Shown here in pieces: positions 8,576 through 17,505 of a stretch of DNA of 64,000 nucleotides. Position 1 is the stretch's first letter; the number at the start of each line of letters is the position of its first letter. This DNA is from Selenomonadaceae bacterium (GTDB lineage: Bacteria; Bacillota; Negativicutes; Selenomonadales; Selenomonadaceae), in the NCBI GenBank assembly GCA_030523645.1, contig JAUNIB010000001.1:620001-684000 (forward strand). The letters are read 5' to 3'. Below the pieces are notes generated by a model. It was not told the DNA's origin. It did no database searches and saw only the letters and a program-made list of their open reading frames with translations. The position numbers and the translations under genes are program-made.

Positions 8576-11500
8576 TATTCCTTCGCCTCCTCTCCGGATT
8601 CTTTTTTCTCTGCGCTATTCTCAAGAATAGCCGACTTTATTTCCTCATCGCTCAGGCCTGTAGCATTGCGATAGTTGAAGCCGTCTATCTGAACATCGAA
8701 GCCGCATACCGATTTATAGTCACAGTAGCTGCAGCTGTTTTTTTGCGGCCCGCCGAAATAAGGGTACGCCCTATTATTCCCCTTTATTATTTCCCGTCCG
8801 GCTGTAAGAAGCTTCTCCCTCACATATTCCTGAACAGCTCCGAAGAATTCCTCGGACTGGGCGTTTTTACTTATCTTTATTTCACCCTTGCTCACCGCCG
8901 ATTTCTTTACATCAACGCACTGCTGATTCGGCGAAATCAAATCCATTATTTTATCGTCAGCCAAAGTCCATCCGACAAGACGCAGCTTTTTCTCCGATTC
9001 TGCCATTGCCTTTGCCGCATCAAACTCATCCTGAGAAATGACATGATTCTTCAGGTAAAAATAATACAACCCAGCGGGAATAACCGTAATTCCTTTTAAT
9101 GCTCCCGGCTTTAGCTCCATAGCCGCCATCAGGTAGGTAATAAGTTGGAGATTTTGTCCGTCGTAAATGTCCTTCAAGGCCAGAGCTGTGCTGCCGGTTT
9201 TATAATCAATTACCAGCACATATCCCCGCTTGTCTCCTTCCTCATCATCCCGCTCCATGGTATCAATTCTGTCGATCTTGCCGTTAACCTCCAGCGATAT
9301 ATCCGCTGCCAGTTTCCACTTTTCAACGGATGCTCCCTTAGCCGGACAGGTGAAATCCTTTTCAACCGCTGCCGTATCAAAGGCACTGGAAACAGACAGC
9401 TTCATCATTTGAATTATCGCTGTCTGAGCTGTCATTTCTATTCGGGAAAGCAGTCCGCGCATCTGCTCATCCCTCAGCAGTATTCTGTTGTGAATATTTT
9501 GAGCTGCCCGCTCCGTCAGTTCCTTAGCCAGCTTTGCGCTGTCGATGTTCTGCAGACTGTCCTTTCCCTGCTTCTTTATTTCTTCCGCAAACAGCTCCAT
9601 TACGCTGTGCAGAAGATTCCCCTTGTCTACCGAAGCAAAGGAAAACTCCTCTCTTGACTTCAACCGCAGACCACGCCTGGCGTAGTAACGGAAGGGACAA
9701 CCGTAATAGTCCTGAATCGAAGAGACACTGCCCCGCAGTTTTTTACCGGGAGCATACAGGCTCCTTGCCAGTTTATCACTGATGCCGGAAGAACCTGCCG
9801 ACACAGTAAGGCCGGATATAACAGTATTCAGAAGACTGTTCTCGTCGCTGTCCTCTCCACTCTTTATCAGGCTGTCGTAAACTATGGGCCAGATAAGCCT
9901 ATCCTCCGACAAGCTTATCTCCTGACTGTTTCCCTTCCGGCTTTCATTCTGCAGCTCCCGCAGGGCACCGGACAGCTTCACCGCCGCCTCACGACGATTT
10001 GCCAGCTGCCATGAGTACAGTCTTTCTTCCTCTCCTGCTACAGAGAGCAGACCGTTATCTCCGACGGACAGCTTTCTGTTTTTCAGCGCAGGAATCAGTT
10101 TCTCCAGCTTACCGATTATCGGCGAAGGAAGCAGTGCCGCACCTTCCCCGTCCGCCAGCGAATAGGAAAGCCAAAGGTACTCCCTCATGCGGGTAAAGCC
10201 GCGATAGATTGTGTACCTCTCCTTAAGCCCCTCGTCCTCAATCCGTCTGCCGGGAAGTTTTATATCCAGCAGCTCCTCCAGTGCATTCCTTTCCTCACGG
10301 GAAATGAAAAGCGGCTCTGCCGCTCCTCTGGGCATTATTCCTGAATTCACTCCCAAAATATATACGGCTCTAGTATTATCCATACTGTTTCCGTCAAAGG
10401 ACGCAACAGTAACATAGTCAAGCCCCGGAGGTACCATGCTGAAATAGATACGACTGATACCGTCCAGAATAATTCTTGAATAGGTTTTCAGGTTTGCCCT
10501 CGGCTCCTCTTCCAACCTTTCATCACCAATTGTTTTCGTCAGCTCCTCAAGCAGACTCAAAACCTGGTTCCAAATCAGTTTATGGCGGCGGGCCTTTTCC
10601 GGTTCACCGTTTTCTTCAGCGTTTTTGACCCATAGCTCCAGTGTCTTTGGTACACCAAGCTCCAGCAGCATTCCGTAAATCCCCTTGGAGATATCGCCGA
10701 CAGTAGCCTGTCCGTCCAGTACAATCTCCGAGAGCCTTCTCAAAGGAGCCGCTGCCCGGCTGCGAATATCATTTACCCTTCGCAGCAGTTCTTCTTCCCG
10801 ACTGGCTTCCGCTGCTTCATCTTCGCCCTGCTGATTTCTGTAGTATGTCCACGGTGTATCATCCTGCCAGTGCTTTCCTTTTATGCCAAACTCTACCACA
10901 TAGTTTTCCAGCAGGTCGATTTCATCTTCGTCCGCATTAAAGAAGCCGGTCTTTAATGCCCGGAATATGCTCTCATACCGCCAGCCGCCCCGGTTTCCCG
11001 TATAGATGCTCAGTACTGATACAATCAGCTCAGCCAGCGGGTGATCCATTGCCGATTGCTTCTTGTCACAATAAACAGGGATGGAATAATCAGCCATCAC
11101 CAGCGGCAGCATAAATCCGTAGTCATTCCAATCCCTTATGAGAACGGCTATATCCCGATAGCTGTACCCATCTTCACGACAGAGTCGTTGGATGTCAGCC
11201 GCCATCAGCTCTATTTCCTGCCGGCGGTTTGCTGCCTCCACCAGTCGGATATTATTGCATTCTGCTTCGCCGATATCACTTATTTCTTCATCACTCCCAA
11301 GCGAAAAAAGGCTTTCCTCTATTTTCGACAGGATATTCCCGGAAACTCCTGTGTATCTCGGCTTTTCTTCTCCCTGAAGAGTATTTATTACCTTTCCCTC
11401 AGCCAGCTTATACAGGCTCCGGTATGTCTCTCGCTGCCGCTGAAAAATCGACAGCTCACTCCCATTACCGTCCGGCCTGTCAAGATTCAGCGTAATATGT

Positions 11501-12201
11501 ATCCTGCAGCCTCTTTTATACAGAGCTTTTATTGTCTCAAATTCCATCGGCTCGAAGAAGGCAAATCCGTCAATCCAGATTTCTGCCTCATCAAACATCG
11601 GACAATCGGGTACAAGAAAGAGGAGCTCCTTCATGAGCTCCTCCAAATCACTGTATACGGTCTCTCCTGATTTCAGCGCCGCATCATAAGTAGTCTGGAG
11701 AATATCCATATCCTCCAGCTTGTTTTTCAGCTGCTCTCTGTCCGTAAATTTTTCTTTGTTCTCTCTGTAGGCTTTGATTACACCATAGCTTTTGAATTCG
11801 GTAATAAGGGATGACAGCTCACCTACGAAGCCGCTCTGACGAACAGCCTTGCCGAAGCTGACAAATTCCCCTTCCTTATCAAGCAAAATCCGCTTAATCA
11901 TCAGACGACGACCAAGCTCTGAAACAGTCTGAGGCAGTTTTTCTCCCGATACCTGAATTGCCTTCTGAGCCAGACTGCGGAAACCGCAGACCTGTGCTCC
12001 CACGAAGCCGAAGCCGTTCTCCGCCCCCATCATCTCAGCCAAAGAGCGCTCGACCCTATAGGTTTCATGCTCCGGGACAATAATGAATAAAGGCCTGGCC
12101 AGCGGAGCGCCCTTCATCCTCTTTGCCATATCGGAAAGGCAGCGATGCGTCTTGCCGCTTCCTGCTCTGCCCACAATGATTTCGATTTTGCTGTCAGCCA
12201 T
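8575..12201 (-). CDS. addB: AddB: helicase-exonuclease subunit B
   Basis: AddB (1208 aa) is the partner of AddA. A P-loop GRAGSGKTHR is at residues 11-20. The C-terminal RecB-like nuclease shows VLVIDYKTGS. The cysteines that hold the iron-sulfur cluster locking this nuclease fold are all present: one in DYYGCPFRYYARR before the nuclease and three in CSYCDYKSVC near the C terminus. The helicase part is degenerate in this family and serves for Chi recognition. It begins 23 bases after mutS2 and ends in a one-base overlap with addA, so mutS2-addB-addA is a single operon. Confidence 0.97.
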   Translation of the reverse strand: MADSKIEIIVGRAGSGKTHRCLSDMAKRMKGAPLARPLFIIVPEHETYRVERSLAEMMGAENGFGFVGAQVCGFRSLAQKAIQVSGEKLPQTVSELGRRLMIKRILLDKEGEFVSFGKAVRQSGFVGELSSLITEFKSYGVIKAYRENKEKFTDREQLKNKLEDMDILQTTYDAALKSGETVYSDLEELMKELLFLVPDCPMFDEAEIWIDGFAFFEPMEFETIKALYKRGCRIHITLNLDRPDGNGSELSIFQRQRETYRSLYKLAEGKVINTLQGEEKPRYTGVSGNILSKIEESLFSLGSDEEISDIGEAECNNIRLVEAANRRQEIELMAADIQRLCREDGYSYRDIAVLIRDWNDYGFMLPLVMADYSIPVYCDKKQSAMDHPLAELIVSVLSIYTGNRGGWRYESIFRALKTGFFNADEDEIDLLENYVVEFGIKGKHWQDDTPWTYYRNQQGEDEAAEASREEELLRRVNDIRSRAAAPLRRLSEIVLDGQATVGDISKGIYGMLLELGVPKTLELWVKNAEENGEPEKARRHKLIWNQVLSLLEELTKTIGDERLEEEPRANLKTYSRIILDGISRIYFSMVPPGLDYVTVASFDGNSMDNTRAVYILGVNSGIMPRGAAEPLFISREERNALEELLDIKLPGRRIEDEGLKERYTIYRGFTRMREYLWLSYSLADGEGAALLPSPIIGKLEKLIPALKNRKLSVGDNGLLSVAGEEERLYSWQLANRREAAVKLSGALRELQNESRKGNSQEISLSEDRLIWPIVYDSLIKSGEDSDENSLLNTVISGLTVSAGSSGISDKLARSLYAPGKKLRGSVSSIQDYYGCPFRYYARRGLRLKSREEFSFASVDKGNLLHSVMELFAEEIKKQGKDSLQNIDSAKLAKELTERAAQNIHNRILLRDEQMRGLLSRIEMTAQTAIIQMMKLSVSSAFDTAAVEKDFTCPAKGASVEKWKLAADISLEVNGKIDRIDTMERDDEEGDKRGYVLVIDYKTGSTALALKDIYDGQNLQLITYLMAAMELKPGALKGITVIPAGLYYFYLKNHVISQDEFDAAKAMAESEKKLRLVGWTLADDKIMDLISPNQQCVDVKKSAVSKGEIKISKNAQSEEFFGAVQEYVREKLLTAGREIIKGNNRAYPYFGGPQKNSCSYCDYKSVCGFDVQIDGFNYRNATGLSDEEIKSAILENSAEKKESGEEAKE

Positions 12202-12224
12202 GGTTGCTCTCCTTTTCCGTCAAG

Positions 12225-14597
12225 TTATTTCAGCTTAACGATAGTGGCTCCGCTGCCGCCCTCATCCTCCCGGGCAAAGGCAAACTCTGAAACAGCTCTG
12301 TGCTCTGCCAAATAGCGGTGAATGCCCTGTCTGAGCTGTCCCGTTCCTTTGCCGTGAATGATATTTACCTGCTTCAGCCCGGCCAGCTGTGCATCATCAA
12401 TAAACTTATTGACCTCCGGAATAGCATCGTCTACAAGATAGCCGCGTAAATCCAGCTCTGTACGGGCTGTTTTCACCTTGCTGAAATAAATGCCGGCATG
12501 CTTGGCCATCCCCTCGCCCTTTTCCTCTTTCGGGCCGGAAACAAAATTGCAGTTACCGGCACTTACCTTAGTACGCATACTGCCGATTTCTACCGTGAGC
12601 TCATCGCCCTTTACCTTGACTACAGTAGCCTTCTGACCCAGAAGCGGTACATACACTATCGCCCCGACAACAATTCTCTCGACATCCACTTCTTCATTGT
12701 AGGCGGCCGAAGGTCTGGCTTCGATTCCCGGCATATCGGCAGCTGCCTCTCTCAGCCGCTGGCGGGCTTCCTCTATTGCCTGCTGGCGCTTTTTAATGCC
12801 CTGATCGTTATACTGTTCCTTCAAATCCTTAATGATTTCCGTAGACTCACGCCGGGCCTTTCTGACGATGGCCGCACTTTCTTCCTTGGCCTTTCTCAGC
12901 AGGTCAGCCCGCTTCTCCGTCAGCTCCGCCTCCAGCTTCTTTATGCGGTCTTCCTGCTCCCGCAGCAGCTTTTCGCGGCTTCGCAGCTCATCATTTTTCT
13001 TCTCGTAGAAGCGTCTCTTGCTTTCCAGCTCGGACACCACTTCTTCAAACCTTGCATGCTCTCCCTTAATAAAACTGCCGGCTCTTTCAACAATTTCCCT
13101 GTCAAGTCCCAGCCGTCTGCTGATAGCAAAAGCATTGGAGGCTCCCGGTATACCGATAAGCAGGCGATAAGTGGGCCGCAGGGTTTTCACATCAAACTCA
13201 ACGCAGGCATTCTCCACTCCGACGGTCTTGTAGGCAAAGGTTTTCAGCTCTGAATAATGGGTTGTAGCAAGAATAGACGCTCCCCTTGACAGAAGCTCTT
13301 CCAATACAGCCGTTGCCAAAGCCGCTCCCTCAGCCGGGTCGGTACCTGCCCCCAGCTCATCCAAAAGCACTAAATCCTCATGGGTTGCCTTTTTCAAAAT
13401 AAAGACGATATGCTTCATGTGAGCAGAAAAGGTGGATAGACTCTGCTCTATGCTCTGCTCATCACCGATATCGGCATATACCTCTCTGTAGACACTGAGC
13501 CTGGAGCCCCGCTCCGCCGGAATAAACAGGCCGGACTGGGCCATCAGCGACAGCAGTCCCAGAGTCTTCATGCCTACGGTCTTACCGCCGGTATTCGGTC
13601 CTGTAACCAAAAGCAGCCGATAGTCGTCACCAAGTCTGATGTCAATAGGTACGGCGACGGCTCTGTCAATCAACGGATGCCTTGCCTGCTTAATATCCGT
13701 CAATCCATTGTCATTCAGTTCAGGCTCTGAGGCACCCATCTCGCGAGCCAGCTTTGCACAGGCAAAGCTGAAGTCGATAGCTGCCAGCGTATTCAGATTC
13801 TCCAGAATTATCTCGGAGGATTTTGCCACTTCACGGGAAAGAGACGACAGGATTCTCTCTACCTCTCGCCTTTCTGCCAGTGTCAATTCCTTTATTTCGT
13901 TGTTTCGCTCCACAACCGCCATAGGCTCTATAAAAAGCGTTGAACCGGTGGATGACTGGTCATGTACTATACCGGGTATGCTTCTGCGGTACTCGGCACG
14001 AACCGGCAAAACATAGCGGTCGCCGCGCATACTGACTATATTCTCCCGGAAGACCTTTTGATTGTCCGGATTGTGAAGTATCGCCTGAAGGACTTCCTTG
14101 ATTCTCTGCTCGTTAGCGGTTATTCCCCGACGGATACGCAACAGATCACTGCTGGCATCATCCCGCAGACTGCCATGTTCATCAATGGTGTCATAAAGAC
14201 GACGGGTAAGATTTCCAAGTATCTCAAGACCACGGGCTCTTTCCCTCAGATTATCGCAGTAGGTAAGCGGATCCAGCTCCCGGAAAAACACCTTAATCTG
14301 CTTTGTCGCATCGAGGGTCTCGCGAATAGTCACGAAATCTTCAAGCTCCAGTGTTGCACCCAGCTTTGCCCGCTTCACGGAGGGTTTCAGGTCATGTATG
14401 CCGCCCAGCGGCGGATTCACCACCGCCAGCACACGCAAAGCCTCGGCTGTAGCCTCCAGCCTTTCTCCGGCTTCGTCAATACTCTCTGCCGGTGTCAGCT
14501 TCTCTGCCAGCTTCTTTGCTATTGACGAGCCGCACTGTGCCGCCAGCATCTCGGTTATTTTGTTGTATTCAAGTATCTTTAGGATTGTTTTGTTCAT
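12225..14597 (-). CDS. mutS2: MutS2: endonuclease/ribosome-rescue MutS homologue
   Basis: MutS2 (790 aa, the usual length) lacks the mismatch-binding domain of MutS. It has been linked to suppression of recombination and, in Bacillus, to sensing of collided ribosomes. The ATPase core has GPNTGGKT at residues 333-340, then DIGDEQSIEQSLSTFSAHM and VLLDELGAGTDP. A long charged coiled coil rich in Glu, Lys and Arg follows. The final 75 or so residues are the Smr nuclease domain with LDLRGY and HGKGTGQLR. Its stop codon is 23 bases before addB. The start ATG at 14597 lies 48 bases after a terminator hairpin, so the operon probably has its own promoter there, though I see no strong one. Confidence 0.97.
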   Translation of the reverse strand: MNKTILKILEYNKITEMLAAQCGSSIAKKLAEKLTPAESIDEAGERLEATAEALRVLAVVNPPLGGIHDLKPSVKRAKLGATLELEDFVTIRETLDATKQIKVFFRELDPLTYCDNLRERARGLEILGNLTRRLYDTIDEHGSLRDDASSDLLRIRRGITANEQRIKEVLQAILHNPDNQKVFRENIVSMRGDRYVLPVRAEYRRSIPGIVHDQSSTGSTLFIEPMAVVERNNEIKELTLAERREVERILSSLSREVAKSSEIILENLNTLAAIDFSFACAKLAREMGASEPELNDNGLTDIKQARHPLIDRAVAVPIDIRLGDDYRLLLVTGPNTGGKTVGMKTLGLLSLMAQSGLFIPAERGSRLSVYREVYADIGDEQSIEQSLSTFSAHMKHIVFILKKATHEDLVLLDELGAGTDPAEGAALATAVLEELLSRGASILATTHYSELKTFAYKTVGVENACVEFDVKTLRPTYRLLIGIPGASNAFAISRRLGLDREIVERAGSFIKGEHARFEEVVSELESKRRFYEKKNDELRSREKLLREQEDRIKKLEAELTEKRADLLRKAKEESAAIVRKARRESTEIIKDLKEQYNDQGIKKRQQAIEEARQRLREAAADMPGIEARPSAAYNEEVDVERIVVGAIVYVPLLGQKATVVKVKGDELTVEIGSMRTKVSAGNCNFVSGPKEEKGEGMAKHAGIYFSKVKTARTELDLRGYLVDDAIPEVNKFIDDAQLAGLKQVNIIHGKGTGQLRQGIHRYLAEHRAVSEFAFAREDEGGSGATIVKLK

Positions 14598-14644
14598 GTC
14601 TATTTACTGGAAACGACCTTTCAAAATCTCATACTATCAAAATA

Positions 14645-14680
14645 CCCTCAAAGCAGCTCTATAACTGTCTGCTTTGAGGG
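14645..14680 (-). terminator. Rho-independent terminator after the Rpn-type nuclease gene
   Basis: A perfect 12-bp stem (14645-14656 paired with 14669-14680, CCCTCAAAGCAG with CTGCTTTGAGGG) has a 12-base loop. On the minus strand it is followed by TATTTTG. It lies after the stop of the nuclease gene at 14737 and separates it from mutS2. Confidence 0.75.
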
Positions 14681-14736
14681 CAGCTTGTCAATAAGTTACA
14701 TAAACAAGACGGGATTATAATTAGATAATTTCTCTT

Positions 14737-15534
14737 TCACAGCATCGCTACTGCCTTGGTGAAAGCATCTACTGACATATTGGCTCGCTTTGCTGCGTCT
14801 GCTAAAGTCAGAATACCATCCTTAACCAAGGAGTTCAACGTTTTCATCATTCCTTGAGCCATACCTTTATCCATAGCAGCCTTTTCTCTTCTATTGATTT
14901 CCATTTCCAATGTCATATACTCTCGCCTCCATTCATCACGGTTCTTCGCCGTCACTACTTCACTGTCGATTTCTTGTACCAGCTCATCATCGGTAATCTT
15001 CCCATCAATATAGTCAAGGAAATCCTGCAGTGGCTTATCTACATCGTTTTCTGTCCCCTTCGTACTCAGAAACAGCTTCGCTGTTCCATCATCCAGTTTG
15101 ATATCGAAATTTTCCTCACAAAACTCTCTGAATGTGTACTTGTGGAGCTTACCATCAAAAACCGGAAAGCTGCAGATGAAAATGATATAGGTATCATTCA
15201 GCGCACTGTAGCTTTGTCCCTTTTCTAAGAGGTCAATATCAATCATGGCCTGATAGTATCTGATACGCTTAGTCAGCTCGTCTACACTTCCGGTAGTCTG
15301 CATTTCAAGATTGAACACAGTACCTTTTTCATCATTGACATACACATCGAGACGAACACCCTTACTGTCAATCCGAACAGTTATTGCTTTTTCTTCTTCC
15401 GGATATTTGATGTCAGCAACTTCTATTCCTAGCAGTCTTTCGATAGTCTTTTTACAAATGCGCTTATTGCGCATCACCTTCTGGAATATGAAGTTGTCTT
15501 GTATTGTCAGTTCTTCGTATGGCTTTATCGGCAT
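14737..15534 (-). CDS. Rpn family PD-(D/E)XK nuclease / putative transposase
   Basis: This 265-aa protein belongs to the Rpn (recombination-promoting nuclease, PD-(D/E)XK, once called transposase_31) family. The N-terminal part has QDNFIFQKVMRNKRICKKTIERLL and the nuclease signature RLDVYVNDEKGTVFNLEMQ: the D in LDVYV and the E-x-Q in LEMQ form the core. A C-terminal region rich in Glu, Met and Lys ends with a short helix often seen in these proteins. An upstream ATG at 15555 falls at the -10 box of a good promoter (TTGTTT, 16 bases, TATACT at 15561-15556), so I start at 15534, after GGTGG. In E. coli such proteins raise recombination; the role here is unknown. It opens an accessory stretch that ends with the CRISPR locus. 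Confidence 0.85.
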   Translation of the reverse strand: MPIKPYEELTIQDNFIFQKVMRNKRICKKTIERLLGIEVADIKYPEEEKAITVRIDSKGVRLDVYVNDEKGTVFNLEMQTTGSVDELTKRIRYYQAMIDIDLLEKGQSYSALNDTYIIFICSFPVFDGKLHKYTFREFCEENFDIKLDDGTAKLFLSTKGTENDVDKPLQDFLDYIDGKITDDELVQEIDSEVVTAKNRDEWRREYMTLEMEINRREKAAMDKGMAQGMMKTLNSLVKDGILTLADAAKRANMSVDAFTKAVAML

Positions 15535-15555
15535 GATTACCACCACCCTATACAT

Positions 15556-15583
15556 AGTATATCACGCACTTCGACAAAAACAA
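15556..15583 (-). promoter_or_regulatory. Promoter of the Rpn-type nuclease gene
   Basis: On the minus strand TTGTTT (15583-15578) and TATACT (15561-15556) are 16 bases apart, and the base triplet before the -10 is TGA, an extended -10. Transcription would begin near 15549, downstream of the first possible ATG at 15555, which supports the start at 15534. Confidence 0.5.
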
Positions 15584-15621
15584 AACAAATTTTATATTTC
15601 CATTTTCAAAGCATAACGCTG

Positions 15622-16467
15622 TCATTTTCTGCTCAGGTCTTCCCCATCCTCCATCATTGTACCAACTGTTTCATATACACAATACAGTGGCTCTGCTATA
15701 TGCTGAAGATCAAGAAAATGCCAGTAATACGCCTCTGCGATTGCCGTCTCCATAGGAATTTTGGGATTCCAAAAGTGCGTCAATACTGCTCTAGAGAAAA
15801 GATTCGACGGACCATAATCCATAAACAGAGACAGTTCATAAATGGGAATACTTTGCATTTCTGCAATCTCCGGCTTTAACCATCCCATGTGCGGTTCCCC
15901 CTTTTCCATTCTCTGCGCGTGTTTTTCAATACATCTATCTAAAAAACTTTCCGCCCAATCCTTTGTGCATTCAATTTCCCTAAACATGATTGAATCAATA
16001 ATTCTCTCACGCCAACTCATTGCATCGTATTCCTCAGGCGTCGGTCTAACCCTATTCGGATTAACTCTGCCATATTCTTCCAAATAGCTTCTATCCACCT
16101 TCCTGAGACAATAAGCCTTTGCTTTTTCCGTTTTTGGCGAATATGGAAAAAGGTCAACATATAGGCGATGTAATGACTCCGCACATTCAGGAGCATACTT
16201 TGCTACCAGTCTCTCCCTTTCCACTTTATCATTTGTTTCCATAAGCAAATCATAGAATTTGTCTCCAACCGGCTCAGAGTACAAAAGCATATCATGTATT
16301 CCCACTTTTGTTGCATACGGATAGAGACGGCAAACACATTCAAAGACCTCTCGCATATCTTCTTTTGTCATTTCTTCTTGTCTCATTGTTAACGCCTTAG
16401 CATTATACAACCTATCTATATACTCCATTTGTTCTTTTGCAATAATCTCTTCTGGCTTTAATGTCAT
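15622..16467 (-). CDS. Protein of unknown function
   Basis: I do not recognise this 281-aa protein. It is soluble, with no membrane segment or signal peptide, and is rich in Glu, Arg, Tyr and Met. It has several Cys residues but no clear metal motif. Helix-rich composition and segments such as EEYDAMSWRERIIDSIMF and LTHFWNPKIPMETAIAEAYY suggest an alpha-helical fold. Of two nearby ATG codons, the one at 16467 has an AGGAG nine bases before it, while for the one at 16476 the AGGAG touches the start codon, so 16467 is chosen. It sits between an Rpn-type nuclease and a helix-turn-helix protein next to a CRISPR locus. That suggests accessory or defence DNA but does not prove a function. Confidence 0.7.
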   Translation of the reverse strand: MTLKPEEIIAKEQMEYIDRLYNAKALTMRQEEMTKEDMREVFECVCRLYPYATKVGIHDMLLYSEPVGDKFYDLLMETNDKVERERLVAKYAPECAESLHRLYVDLFPYSPKTEKAKAYCLRKVDRSYLEEYGRVNPNRVRPTPEEYDAMSWRERIIDSIMFREIECTKDWAESFLDRCIEKHAQRMEKGEPHMGWLKPEIAEMQSIPIYELSLFMDYGPSNLFSRAVLTHFWNPKIPMETAIAEAYYWHFLDLQHIAEPLYCVYETVGTMMEDGEDLSRK

Positions 16468-16594
16468 TGAATCCATCTCCTATATACCATGCAAATTTAA
16501 TAAGAATTAAGGGAAAATACTTCTGAAAGATAACACATCTCCTATCAGGTGTGTATTTACATTCACCTGCTGCAAATAATATAGCAAATAAAAA

Positions 16595-16631
16595 GGAGCA
16601 AAAGGTCAACCGGCAGTTGACATTTTGCTCC
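16595..16631 (-). terminator. Rho-independent terminator after the helix-turn-helix gene
   Basis: A 16-bp stem with one mismatch (16595-16610 with 16616-16631; arms GGAGCAAAAGGTCAAC and GTTGACATTTTGCTCC) and a five-base loop is followed on the minus strand by TTTTTATTT. It lies 16 bases after the stop codon at 16647. Confidence 0.85.
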
Positions 16632-16646
16632 GCAAAATTTTCAATT

Positions 16647-17408
16647 TTAGAATAGAATCGGCAATCCGAAATGCTCCAGGGCGTCATTTACCATAAAGAT
16701 ATCGTATATCTCATTTTCTATAAAAAAATATACTATAAGCTCTTCCTTTTTAACCGGATTGAAGGTATAGCCCCCTCTAGCCATCAGATCACAGGCTTCG
16801 TCAATGTTAAGTCTCATAGCCACAGTCAAAGCCATTACCGTTTTCTTCGTGGGCTGGTAGTCTTTATCATTGCGTATCTTCGAAAAAAGCTGTCGGCTGA
16901 TATTAGCCCGATTGTAAACATCGCTATCCTTAAATCCCTTTTGGTCAATCAACCTCAACAGATATTGTGAAAAGGTTTCATGTACCTCTTCCAGCAGCTC
17001 CTCTATCCGGCGTTTTTTCCATTCTTCATTCAGATATACACGGTGAATCTCTTCCCGTTCTGCTTCTCTACGCTCTGCTTTTTTGCGCGCCGCTTCTTCA
17101 CGAGCCGCCCTATCTCTAGCACTTTCATTGCTTCGAAACTTCTTTAAGCTCTTTTTTGCTTTCGCGGCAACAGTTATTCCTTTTTTCTTGTATAGGTCAG
17201 ATTTATACTCTTCCAGATATACGCTAAGCTTTCCTATCTTATCAAGATAGCACCGGTATATATATTCTTCGTGCCGTTCTTTCTCGCTTAGCTCTCCCCA
17301 ATGAATCTCATCTAAGTCAGTAACATCGGTATAATCCTCAAGGACATTGAACAACTCCTGCAGTTCTTCCAATCGCTCCTGGCTATCGTTGCTGATTTCA
17401 TTATCCAT
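16647..17408 (-). CDS. Coiled-coil protein with C-terminal helix-turn-helix domain
   Basis: This is a 253-aa protein with two parts. The first half is very acidic, then turns into a highly charged Arg/Glu/Ala helix (RDRAAREEAARKKAERREAE, about residues 100-125) that should form a coiled coil. The second half reads SQYLLRLIDQKGFKDSDVYN then ANISRQLFSKIRNDKDYQPT and is followed by MALTVAMRLNIDEACDLMAR, a helix-turn-helix of the Cro/C1 type. It ends with an ENEIYDIFMVNDALEHFG tail. From memory, this C-terminal module occurs on many Bacillota proteins with varied N-terminal parts; I cannot confirm a family name. A GTG at 17417 is the alternative start. It is 88 bases after csm6 and has its own terminator. 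Its partner and target are unknown. Confidence 0.7.
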   Translation of the reverse strand: MDNEISNDSQERLEELQELFNVLEDYTDVTDLDEIHWGELSEKERHEEYIYRCYLDKIGKLSVYLEEYKSDLYKKKGITVAAKAKKSLKKFRSNESARDRAAREEAARKKAERREAEREEIHRVYLNEEWKKRRIEELLEEVHETFSQYLLRLIDQKGFKDSDVYNRANISRQLFSKIRNDKDYQPTKKTVMALTVAMRLNIDEACDLMARGGYTFNPVKKEELIVYFFIENEIYDIFMVNDALEHFGLPILF

Positions 17409-17505
17409 ACAATCCACACCCTAATTCTGCTCTTATCTGAGTTCACATTTTGATAAATGAACCAATTCCTGCAGGATTTATCTTATCCATACATGACTTA
17501 GAAAA

